Program-made: the position numbers and the translations under genes
Notes under the pieces: generated by a model
Database searches by the model: none
Told to the model about the DNA's origin: nothing
What the model saw: only the letters and a program-made list of their open reading frames with translations
Assembly: GCF_024679245.1 (NCBI RefSeq)
Contig: NC_090184.1
Location: 8,712,047-8,776,046, forward strand
Direction of reading: 5' to 3'
DNA length: 64,000 nt
DNA from: Pseudorasbora parva
Lineage: Eukaryota > Chordata > Actinopteri > Cypriniformes > Gobionidae
Shown: one piece after another, positions 25,428-37,400 of the stretch
Numbering within the stretch: position 1 is the stretch's first letter
Layout: every line of letters begins with the position of its first letter

Positions 25428-28400
25428 AAGCAAATTACAAAAACAATAGTTAATAAAAATAAAATAAAAATTCAGATACTAATACATATTTATTTAATAT
25501 GTAGACATTTATTTAACATCTGTAGTTGTTTGATTAACATTAATGACAGACAGGTATTTAATTGGGCTGCTGAATGCATGGATGTAATATTTGTGACAAG
25601 TTATTACCCACCTGTTTACGAACACTTAAGCCATAACCGACAGTGTTCATGCGATGGACATTTTGACATCAGTGTGCGCATGTATTTGAGAACTGATCAC
25701 GCGTGCGACAGAGTGCGCACGAGAGAGAGCGCGCACGCGAGAGAGCGCTTTTGTTGTGTCATTCAGCGCGATTCCGCCTATCTCGCCTTCACTAAGAATA
25801 AAGAATTGTAGTTGAATGGTAGCCAATTTTGTGATACGACGGTCTTGGCATTTCATTTAGCTGTAAATTATATTCAACCCGACAAAGTGGCTAGTGGGAG
25901 TGGCTGCCGTACCCGCCACAGCTGAAATCTACCCGCGGTTGGCGGGTGTTAATGTCAAGCCCTGCATATAATTGCTTATTCAGGAATATGCCATAAAGTA
26001 CACGCTACCAGTTAAAAGTTTGGAAACTACTATTTTGATTGTTTTTAAAAGAAGTCTCTTCTGCTCACCAAGCCTGCATTTGTTAAAAAAAACTGTAATA
26101 TTGTGAAATATATTTAAATGTAAAATAATAACTGTTTTCTATTTAAATGTTTTAAAATGTAATTTATTCCTGTGATGCAAATCTGAATTTTGAGCATCAC
26201 TAGTGCAGTCTTCACAATGTAATTCTAATCACTTTCTAATATCATGATCACTGCTCAAGAAACATTGAGGATTATTATCAATGTTGAAAACAGTTGTGTA
26301 AAACATTTTTTTATGATTCTTTGATGTGTAACAACAACGACTCATGAGTTTAATGTCTCGGGGAATAATTAACTCAAAAGGGATTTAATATTCAATATTC
26401 ATGAATTTATGAATATGATTTGCCAGTTGTTCATTACGTATTAAAATTTTCCGATAGGGAAAATTGTTTAATTAAATACAAGTAACCCTTTATGAAATTG
26501 CTTGAAATTATCCTACTAAGTTTGTCCTGCAAATTAGTTATAGACTTTTCAAATCAATTCTCAATAATGGATTACTGCTTTACGAGCGCATAAGAAACAT
26601 TAACCTTACTGATCAGGATAAGTTCAATATTTCAAATGGTCATACAGTTTACTTTACTAACATAGTAGCATAAGCAGTTAGGTAACGTTTAGATCGCAAG
26701 TTTCATTGACTTTGTGTATGTGGCAGAATAACAGATTCAACTCATTAAATGTCTTTCGGAGGTTTAATAAACACAGACTAAAAATAACACTACAATTCAC
26801 ACTGAAAGTACATACTAAATATGCAACAAGAGAGTAGAAGTATAGATATTAACGAAAGAATACATAAAAGAGAATAATGAATAGATTGAAGTTAGAGAGA
26901 GATAAAAGAGAGAGAGAGAGAGACAAAGAGAGTGAGAGAGAGAGACAAAGAGAGTGGGGGAGGGTAAGAAACACAACTTTCCTTCAGTTCAACCAAATAC
27001 GACCTTCACGGAGTTAATTTATCCCAACGGGAGAATAACACACCCTCTTTACAGCAGTAAGAAATAGAATACTTGCATTCTTTTTGGTTTCGTTTTGGCT
27101 TCTCGCTTGTGTGCGTATGTGTCTCTGCGTGTTCAAATGTCCGGCGGTCCTTTCCGAGGTTGGGAGGGAAGCGGCTGTTTGCTTTAGCGATGCTTCGTGT
27201 TCTTGAAGATCGGATTGTAGAAGAGAAGATTTTTGGAAGAGATGAGGCCTGTTTGGAGGGCCTGCATTGGTGGCATGGCTTGAGTGCCAGCCCCCGATGA
27301 CGTGTTGGTTCAGCCAGAGAGAGAAGAGAGAGGAGAGTGTAAGAGAGAAGGAGGGCATCCGAGGTCCTCCTTTTATGGTCTGGCCGTAGTCCCACCCTCC
27401 AGGGTTAGACTTAACCAATGAGAGTGTTGGGATTTCCCGGCGGGAAATTCCTCAGCAGACTTTATTGCTCTTTGTTTGAAGGTTCGACTCAGTGGGTCTC
27501 TGAGTCTTCATACTATAATTAATGCAACAAACACACACTGCATTTTCTGAATAAGTGATATACCTGGAAGTGTAAGTCGTGAAGTGAGCATTAATTTGAT
27601 AGGAGACATGACATATATGAGGTTATCTGAACTAGTACTTTGTTAAGACACAGACAAAAAGATGCAAAATACCATACAGAAGAAACATTTTACAAAACAA
27701 TTATGTGTTTACATATAATGTCCTGGGGTGCATGTTCATTTATAGATGGTTTGTCTATAATTTGAGGCAAAAGCTCTGTGTCTCTGTGTCAAAAGCTCTG
27801 TGGCCACATTCTTTCCGGCCATAAAAAGATCTTATCAGATGGTTTCCAGGGTGACTGAAGAATCTCCCTCTGTTGTGTTGGGGGGGAAGGTATGCTAGTG
27901 AGCACAACTTTCAAAACATATTTGTTAAATGTAACTGGCGATTGTGTGTTTGATTCGCCTGAGTCGCTACATAATCCCCCCTTTCGCTAGTTGTTGTCCC
28001 TCCTATGGACAACAACGAGCGATATCAAAGATTCAGGAAGATCAGACACACCATAGCCATGTTAGGCTCCAGTTGTTTGTGTCTCCTGAAGTGATGGTCG
28101 TTCCACGGCAGATAAGGCAGACAGTAGCCCAGTTCAGGTCTCTGTGCTTGTGCAGCAGGTGTCGAGGCAGCAGGTGCCCTGACGGTGCGTCACCTGTCAT
28201 CCAGAAGTCCGTTTGTGTGGTGCAGGTGTGCTGTGGGCTTTCTGCAGCCCTGGGTGGAACCATGTTCCTCGCAATGGCCAGTCAGTCCTTTAGGTCTCCT
28301 GCCTAGGAAGATGGACTGTGCATCTTGACACTTTTATGTCCTATGCTGACTAGGAACTTTTTAGAGGGTGCCTCGCATTGTGGCCAGGCTGGGTGCCTTC

Positions 28401-31400
28401 TGGTGATCCACTTTGGTTTCTCTGTTTCAAAGTTCAAAGTCATTGGGGTTTTGAGAATCCCTTCAGAGGCGGCCTTGTGTTCGTTTAAGGCCTTCTTTCT
28501 CAAATCACATGCATGACATAGTGTGGGGCTTGGCAGTATTGCCTACAAGATGACTAACTGGTGTTGGAGGAGAAGGTTCTTGAAGCTGGTGTAAGGTTAG
28601 GCAGAGGGCTTGGGCTCCTCCCCCCCTTTGCGTTTGTGTGCAGGGCTGGAGGAGCTTGCGCTGCTGATGTGAAGTTCAGGAGAGTACGTCTTTCTTTTGA
28701 GGATTCATTTGCAGTTGGTGATCAGCAGTCCAGGTTGCTCTCTCAGTGCGATGCCCGAGGTTGGACCCGGTGTGATGATGTCTGGTGGTGGCTGGCCTCT
28801 GATTGTCTGGAGGCACAGGAGCATGATCACGGCCGCGTTTCTTAGGCATTTCCAGATCTGTTGCATGGCCTCGGTAGTGAAGTGGATGCCTCTGTCTGAG
28901 TTGATTCTCAGTGGCAATCTTGACAGGAAAAAGCTGTGATTCATCAGGGGGTATGCCGTGGTCTGGGCGGTGTCGTTGGGTGCTGGTTGACACTCCACCC
29001 ACTTGGTAAACTGGCACACCACTGTGAGAAAGTACTTTTTGCCTTTTGTGGACCTGGGCAGGGGTTCTACCCGGTCGATTTGTAGGTTTGACCATGGGAA
29101 CGTGGTCCCTCTGTGTTGTAGTGGGGCTCTGTGCTTCGGGTTTGCTGGTTGGAACCGGCAGCGAACTAGCCATTCTCTAACATACTCTGCCGCATCTTGA
29201 TGCATCCCAGGCCCATATGCCACCTGTTTCAGTGTGTCATACGTGGCTCTGGTGCCGTGGTGTCCAGCACATGGTGTGTTGTGGGCGTACATTAGCATCA
29301 CCCCCCTTTGCGACCGTGGCATTACAAGCTGTGGCGCTGTGTTGCCATCGGGTGCACACCAGAGAATGTTGTCCATAATACGCATCATGTGTCTGGAGTT
29401 ATGTAGATGCTTGTGGCTAGAGTCATCAATGAGCTCAGAGTCAGTGATAGGGTGGTTGGAGGGGTCTGAGAGGTGGTCAAGAATTGTCTTTATTGCAGTG
29501 TCAGAGGTTTGCATATCCGCAATATCGTTGTTGGAAATTTGCGGAGTTAGCGATAGCAGCTGCAAGGCCGGCATTGTAGCCGGTGTCGATCGCTTGCTGT
29601 GGGTTAGCACTGCAACAATGGGGCTGGATGTGGGGTTCGGGGGTGCCCACATGTCGCCGTGTGTTGTGTTTTTACTGATTGCATTGCACAGTGGTAGACT
29701 TTTGGTTGAGTTGTCTGCCCACAGTGCAGGGATACTGTTTGTTGTGATAATGTCATTCAGCTGTAGGTCATTCATGACCTGGGGGCAGAAGGCATCAGAG
29801 TCTTTGGATAGCTGAAATGTGCAAAGTAGCGAACTTGAACTTGGCTTTGGGGCTGAGGCTGTGTTGTCACAGTGTGCTGCAGGGGGTCCCGTGGCCTTTA
29901 AGGCCTGGCAGTTTGGCTCTGTGGGAGTTCCCGTGACCTCTGTGACTTGACAGTCTTGCTCAGACGGTGTGTGTGTCTGAAGGGGCAGAGGGTCACGCAC
30001 TTGAGCCCAGACTTTCAGCTGTTTGAAGTCCAGTACGGGTTCGAAGCGGTCCAGCAGGTCTTTTCCGATGAGAAACGGATAAGTGTTCATAGGGGAGATA
30101 TAGACTGGGTGTATCAGCCTCATAGGTCCAATTGTCAGGTGGATGGAAGCTACGTGCTTGAGCTGGATGTCGTTTTGGCTATACGACTGCACATTTAGCT
30201 TACAAGTGTGAAGGTTAAGGGTGCGATTTTTCCTCTGTGCTTCAAATCTGAGTCTTTCAAACAGTTGGGCGGATATAAGCGTGAGGTCGGAGCCAGTGTC
30301 CACTAGGGCTTCGAGCTTAAATGCCCTTTCCATAGTGATAGTCAGATAGAGTTTTCGAGCCATCCCCTTCTCGATTAGGTTTCCCAGGAGTCTTGGTGTG
30401 GGGACCTGTGTGTTGCTTGATAAGCCGTCTGGATATGTGTCAAGTGTCTCATTATGCGTGCAAACAATCAAAACAGCGCTTTTTGGTACATTGGGCTGCA
30501 CCATGATACTGTCTTGATTAGAGGCTGTTGCTGTCAGCTGTCGTGTGGGTGTGCTGCTGACATGTGGGGGTGCAACAGTTAGTACACTAGTCCGTGGTTG
30601 GGGAACAGTGTTCAGGATGGATGATTCAGTTGCAGGAAGGGCGGGAAGGTTGATTTCAGGTATCATGTCTAGTCGTGCTGTACCTGGTCCGTCCTTCTTG
30701 TCTTCCTTGTGAGGTTTCTGTCGGAGGAGCTCTTTCAGGATCTTTATGAGCTCTGTAACTTCAGAAGCAGCTACACTTTCTTTGCCAGACGTGGGTTCAG
30801 GTCTGGGCCTACCATTGTCCCGTCGAGAGTGGCCTCTTCGCTGGCTTTTTGGGCGAGGCGGGTCCCAGGATCCTTCAGAGCGATCGCTCTGGTACCGTGG
30901 ACGGTTGCCATTATGACCACGCTGCCCTCTGCTGGCTTGGAGTGGTTTGGACTCTCTGTTGACGGGTCGGTAACTGTGGTTCTGTTTGGCGCCCTCTAGG
31001 GTTAGCTCTGGGTGGTGCACAGAGACAGGGCAGATGGTGGGCTGTTTTACAGTCTTTTCAGAAATGGTTTTCTGTTTGACGTAAGCTTTGTGAGCCAAGT
31101 CTCTTAACTGTTGCGTGCCCATGCTGCGCGGGCACGCCAGCACCCCCAGGTGGTAACTGATGGTAGGGTGCAGGTTTCGGAGGAAAAGAGTTTTGAAGTT
31201 GATGTCCTCCTCCATGCCTGGGTCGTTACGTGCCCCGAAGTAGGCACGTCGCAGTCTGTTATAAAAGTTCTGTGAGGTCTCACGTCGAGCTTGCTTGAGG
31301 TCCATGGCAGTGATGAACCCCTGGTCTGACTCGGGGTCGGAGTACTCACGAATTAGAGCTTGTCGTAGATGCCAGTAGTCCGCTTTGATGGCCTCTGGTT

Positions 31401-34400
31401 GTCGATCCAGAAAGCTGCGTACGTCACGATTAGACGTGGCCCTGAGCAGGTACAGTCTGTCCCAGTTGTTTGCGTGAGCGACAGTTTGCAAATAAAAGTC
31501 TATGTCTTTTAAGTATGCGTGGACGTCGTGTCCTCCTGCCGGGTCTGGGCTGAAGGTAGGAATATTTCTGGCCAGCTTGTCAAGGTTCTTTGAAGCTTCG
31601 TGGCTGTTGACCTTGACTTCCTGGAAGGGCGTCCTTTCCTTTGCTGCTGACGGGGATTCGTGGAGACTGGCGGGTGCTCTTTTAAACAGGGGGCTGTCAT
31701 TCCCCTTCGTAGCTCTTGCTTCGTGGCTAAAATGTGCGGAGTAACTGGTCAGGGGAAACTGTGTGTTGTGTGTTTCCCCCTTCCGGTAACGTTGCACTAT
31801 ATATGATTGTCTCAGTTCTCTTTGCACCATGTCAAGTTCATTTTTGAGCTCGTGTCTTTGCTGGACGAGCTCATCGATCTCGGCTTGTGCCGACTGCAAA
31901 TGTTTTGCATAGACTTTAGCTTTAATGTCTCTGTCTTTAAGTTCATCAGTGGCTCTCTCCAGGAGGGATTCGCCATGCCGAAGCTTTTCGTCGAGGTGTT
32001 TCCTGGCGTCTTTCTCTGACTGTATTCGTCGGTCGGTGTCACGACGGAGCTCCTTCAGGGTCTTTTGAAGTCTTTCTATTTCTTTTCTTTGTTCTTTGTC
32101 TGTTTCGTCGTCTTTCTCTGTGTCTAGAAGCTGATCTAGACGAAGCTGGGTGAGGGCTTGGTCTCTCCGGGCCTCCTTGGCTTGAAGCTTTAGCGTTGCT
32201 GCCTCCTGTTCCAGGTTGTCGTAGCTCCCTTCGCTTAGACGTGCCTGTGCGATGAGGACGTGGGCGAGGCTTCCGAGGATCTTGGCCACTTCCTTGTTGG
32301 AGTAGCTCTGCGTGGGGTCGTGTGTCATCAGCTGGTCTAGCTCTGTGTCCAGTTGTCCCTGGTTCAGCTGCCCCAGACTTCCTTGACTGGTGGCCGTTAG
32401 CGCTTCCAGCCATGTCGTTAGGCGGTCCCACGGGACGGCAGGGCTGGGGGCACGGGACATTACTGCGAACGAGAGAAACACAGCACACACACACACACAC
32501 ACAGAGAGAGAGAGCCAATGCAAGCTTGTTCTAAGCTAACGAGCTATCGTACGGATAGCTGGGAATTTTGGCTAACTGATGTTGACAGTTAGATAATTAG
32601 ACAATTCAGACAATTAGGTGGGCGGTAGCCCTGGTTGTCACTTGGTGAACTGCTGCTCGGTCGTCCCGGGACTATCTAATTCTCCTTGGGGTCTCTTGGT
32701 GAACTGAAAGAAACACAAACGTGATAGTCCAACAGTGAGGATAGGAAAGAGCACAGTGGAAACAAACACAAGATGAATTGGTCTGTAATGAAAGGAATGT
32801 CAGCGTGCGCGCCGGGAGTGTTAGGGAAATTAACAGGCTAAATGCTCAAGATATACAAAAATTCGGCTTGTACTATGGGTTGTCCCATTTAGCTCATCCG
32901 GGGTGAATTGAGGTCGCTCAAGTGGAAACCCAGCGGTGTGGTTGGCCTTTCAAACGCTTCCAAACACCCACTGCCGTGTCCCCGGTCCCCTGCCACTCTG
33001 TGTCGCGTTGCGCCCACTCAAACAGCTTATGACTTTAAACACAACCCGACACACCAGTCCATCAACCGCCAGCCCGCGCAGCAAAATCGGAACGTCCCCA
33101 GAACCCTCTTTTTCAAGAGTGGCCCCGCTCAGGCCCCGGTTTAGGGATTAGTCCCAGAGATTGCCTTGCGTGCGTGAGCTGAACTGGTTGACTTCTTTGG
33201 AGTGTCGAATTGCTGATGTCGCCACTGCGTGCCACAGCCGCGGACAGAGATACAAGAAACCGAGACTCACACACAGCCGGTGCCGGTTGCGTCGGTCGGG
33301 CCACCCCCCCTCCGGAGACCAGCCTGTGACGATTCTCAATGCACCTCGGACGCGTGAGCCCTACAATGGATACACAAAGAGGGTAAACAGGTGGAATTAA
33401 AATGAATTAAAAGCTCCCCTGTTCACCGGATCAAAGGCCTTTTGATTGTAGGTGAGAAGGAAGTGGAAGTTTAAATATCAAGAGCAATTTAGCAAAAAGG
33501 CAAAAGTTTCTGTCAAGTAGTGATAAAACAAAAAGCACCTTTGATACTGTTTGTAATTACCAGACTGAGCTTTGTTCCCGATGGGAGGGGAAAAGAACTT
33601 TTGCAGCGAGAGAAAAAAAAAAAAATTATTAATAATAATAATAAAAAAAAAAAATTAATAATAATAATTTTTAATTAAAAATTTAATTAAAATTAAAAAT
33701 TAAGATTAAAAATTAAAAATTAAAATAAAATGATAAATTAAATAAAATAAAAAAAATGAGATAAAAATAAAAATTAGAAGCTCAACTTAATTCAAATTAA
33801 ATTCAAAGCAAGTTTAAATGAAATTTAACTAAGCCTGTAAGGAAAATCAAATAAAAGAAAGCCAATCAAAAATCCTACCCTATAACGATTGATCTCTAAA
33901 TGGGAGTTATCCGAATAAAATAATTAATCAGGAAGGGCGTAGGGATTTAGTGTTGCGCTGACTTAACAGGGTATAGCCACACGGTGGCGTCCTTCCTTCC
34001 AATTGGACTGTCTGTGACTTAAACCTAATTTCACTTTGGGTTAGAGGAAGTTATGTTTCTTTTTAAACTTCAAATTCGAATAAGGGTGTTTAATCAGCGA
34101 GAAAGGAGATTTGGTTGTTGCTAGAAAAATTGTATAAATGAAACTGTGTACAACAGTAAGCAATAAACAATTTATAGGCTCAAACTTATTTTGTTAAGGC
34201 CGAATCAAATGACGGAGAGTGAAACTATCTGAATTTATCCACACGATGGCGCTATTGCGCCCGCCCTAGACTAGAGTTAGTTAGGCGGAAATGCTCACCA
34301 GATGGCTTTGTCTGGTTCTAGAGTCGCCCTCTGGCGGGTTGCAAACGGCGTTGCAATTCTTGAGTCGCCCTCTGGCGGTTTGCAAGCGGCGTTGCAATTT

Positions 34401-37400
34401 CTGAGTCGCCTTCGCGTTTTGCAAGCGGCGTTGCAATTCTTGAGTCGCCCTCTGGCGGTTTGCAAGCGGCGTTGCAATTTCTGGGTCGCCCTGGCGTTCT
34501 GCGCTTTACTGGCTCTTGCAAATCATTTACAAATGACTCAACGAAACGGGTGAAAAACAGGAATTTATCTTCTGCCTATTCACGCATTTTACATGGACTC
34601 CAATAGACATTTATCAATATGGCTGACGGTTTTCAGCATCTCTGATTCAAATGTTTTAGGTCTCAAGTCTTTGGTTAGCTAAGCCAGACTTAAACCAGGA
34701 GTTATCGTTTATCTTAACGATATAATAATTATTCTGAGGCCCCTTATATTGTACAGGAGAGTCTCGTCCTGTCCCAATCTTCCGCACAGATAGAAACTTT
34801 TTGTAGTTCAGATCAAGCGGGATAACGCAACGTACGTGTCTACAGACATCATCAAAATCTCATTATTTTGATGGAACACATAATATATTGCTCGAGTCAA
34901 ATGTATGGGTTTCCTACAATACATTTGTTTGGAAATCACGCGGATAAAACCTATTGCGCCTACGGCTGCAGGGGGTTTCGGAGATCACGCGGATTTTCGT
35001 ACCGTTCATATTTTTATTAATATAATCCGGCTACTTCAACATTTCTCAGCATCTGTTTATGCTTGTGTTCGCTTTCCGCGTACCGTTCATAATTCACCAA
35101 CAACAACAAAACAAAAACGAAACAAAACGCGCGTGCAGGTTATTAATACTCCAAAAATACACAATGAATAGAATATGAATATCATTCACCCATTCTCCAT
35201 AAGGGATCACTGCTTTACGAGCGCATAAGAAACATTAACTTTACTGATCAGGACAAGTTCAATATTTCAAATGGTCATACAGTTTACTTTACTAACATAG
35301 TAGCATAAGCAGTTAGGTAACTTAGATCGCAAGTTTCATTGACTTTGTGTATGTGGGAGAACAACAGACCCAACTCATTAAATGTCTTTCTGGAGGTTTA
35401 ATAAACATAGACTAAAAATAACACTACGATTCACACAGAGAGTACACACTAAATATGCATCAAGAAAGTAGACATGTAGATATTAACGAAAGAATACATA
35501 AAAGAGAATAATGAATAGACTGAGATTAGAGAGAGATAAAAGAGAGAGATGGGGGAGAGAGAGAGATGAGAGATGAGACAAAGCATTTAGAGGTAAAAAC
35601 ACAACTTTCCTTCAGTTCCGCAACTACGACCTTCACGGAGCTTGTCCCAACGGGACAATACACACCTTCTTTACAGCAGTATGAATTTTATAAGAAGAAG
35701 AATACTTGCATTTCTTTTGGTTTCGTTTTGGCTTCTCGCTTGTGTGTGTGTGTAGGCTATATGTCTGCGTCTTAGGTAGTTCTCTCCGAGGTCGGGAGGT
35801 GACGTAGTTTTCCTTTAGCGGCGTTTCGGGTCTACCTCCTGAAGTAGCCCGTGGCTAGTAAGTTGATGGAACGAGGAACAAAGGATTGTTGAAGACCGGA
35901 TTGTAGAAACGGAGTTTCTTGAAGAGGAGTTTCCAGAAGAGAAGAGGGAAGTCAAGAAGGGAAGAAGAGGGGAGTCAAGAGAGGTGGTCGAAAATTGTCT
36001 TAATTGCCGTGTCAGAGGCTTGCATGTCCGCGATGTCGTTGTGTGAAATCTGCGGCGTGAGTTGTTCATTACGTATTAAAATTTTCCGATAGGGAAAATT
36101 GTTTAATTAAATACAAGTAACCCTTTATGAAATTGCTTGAAATTATCCTACTAAGTTTGTCCTGCAAATTAGTTATAGACTTTTCAAATCAATTCTCAAT
36201 AATGGATTACTGCTTTACGAGCGCATAAGAAACATTAACCTTACTGATCAGGATAAGTTCAATATTTCAAATGGTCATACAGTTTACTTTACTAACATAG
36301 TAGCATAAGCAGTTAGGTAACGTTTAGATCGCAAGTTTCATTGACTTTGTGTATGTGGCAGAATAACAGATTCAACTCATTAAATGTCTTTCGGAGGTTT
36401 AATAAACACAGACTAAAAATAACACTACAATTCACACTGAAAGTACATACTAAATATGCAACAAGAGAGTAGAAGTATAGATATTAACGAAAGAATACAT
36501 AAAAGAGAATAATGAATAGATTGAAGTTAGAGAGAGATAAAAGAGAGAGAGAGAGAGACAAAGAGAGTGAGAGAGAGAGACAAAGAGAGTGGGGGAGGGT
36601 AAGAAACACAACTTTCCTTCAGTTCAACCAAATACGACCTTCACGGAGTTAATTTATCCCAACGGGAGAATAACACACCCTCTTTACAGCAGTAAGAAAT
36701 AGAATACTTGCATTCTTTTTGGTTTCGTTTTGGCTTCTCGCTTGTGTGCGTATGTGTCTCTGCGTGTTCAAATGTCCGGCGGTCCTTTCCGAGGTTGGGA
36801 GGGAAGCGGCTGTTTGCTTTAGCGATGCTTCGTGTTCTTGAAGATCGGATTGTAGAAGAGAAGATTTTTGGAAGAGATGAGGCCTGTTTGGAGGGCCTGC
36901 ATTGGTGGCATGGCTTGAGTGCCAGCCCCCGATGACGTGTTGGTTCAGCCAGAGAGAGAAGAGAGAGGAGAGTGTAAGAGAGAAGGAGGGCATCCGAGGT
37001 CCTCCTTTTATGGTCTGGCCGTAGTCCCACCCTCCAGGGTTAGACTTAACCAATGAGAGTGTTGGGATTTCCCGGCGGGAAATTCCTCAGCAGACTTTAT
37101 TGCTCTTTGTTTGAAGGTTCGACTCAGTGGGTCTCTGAGTCTTCATACTATAATTAATGCAACAAACACACACTGCATTTTCTGAATAAGTGATATACCT
37201 GGAAGTGTAAGTCGTGAAGTGAGCATTAATTTGATAGGAGACATGACATATATGAGGTTATCTGAACTAGTACTTTGTTAAGACACAGACAAAAAGATGC
37301 AAAATACCATACAGAAGAAACATTTTACAAAACAATTATGTGTTTACATATAATGTCCTGGGGTGCATGTTCATTTATAGATGGTTTGTCTATAATTTGA

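Larger units (their letters stand above)
26327..27971 (-). repeat. 3' LTR (complete, about 1645 bp)
   Basis: TG...CA boundaries on the minus strand (TGTAGCGACTCAGG to GTTGTTACA). It holds two overlapping minus-strand open frames of 129 and 134 codons, a CArG/TATA-like CCATAAAAGG and, just upstream of that, paired kappaB/E2F-like motifs. GA-rich runs lie at 26898-26955. Confidence 0.85.

Noticed and set aside
27006..27418. Two overlapping minus-strand frames (129 and 134 codons) in the LTR, repeated at 36641-37053
   Set aside because: They overlap in different frames, have low-complexity composition and no recognisable domain. An LTR-encoded accessory protein cannot be excluded but is unsupported.
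28676..29173. 165-codon minus-strand frame beside the integrase region
   Set aside because: A shifted-frame shadow of the long Gag-protease-integrase frame. It may hold a sliver of integrase continuation out of frame, but no motif is secure.
29234..29815. 193-codon plus-strand frame with hydrophobic stretches
   Set aside because: Antisense to the retroelement polyprotein; no splice sites or homology.
32039..32518. 159-codon minus-strand Arg/Pro-rich frame
   Set aside because: An alternate frame over the Gag N-terminus; composition typical of a GC-rich shadow frame.
36030..36062. A tRNA primer-binding site just inside the right LTR
   Set aside because: The sequence is an integrase-gene fragment and has no TGG-type start or tRNA match that I can see.
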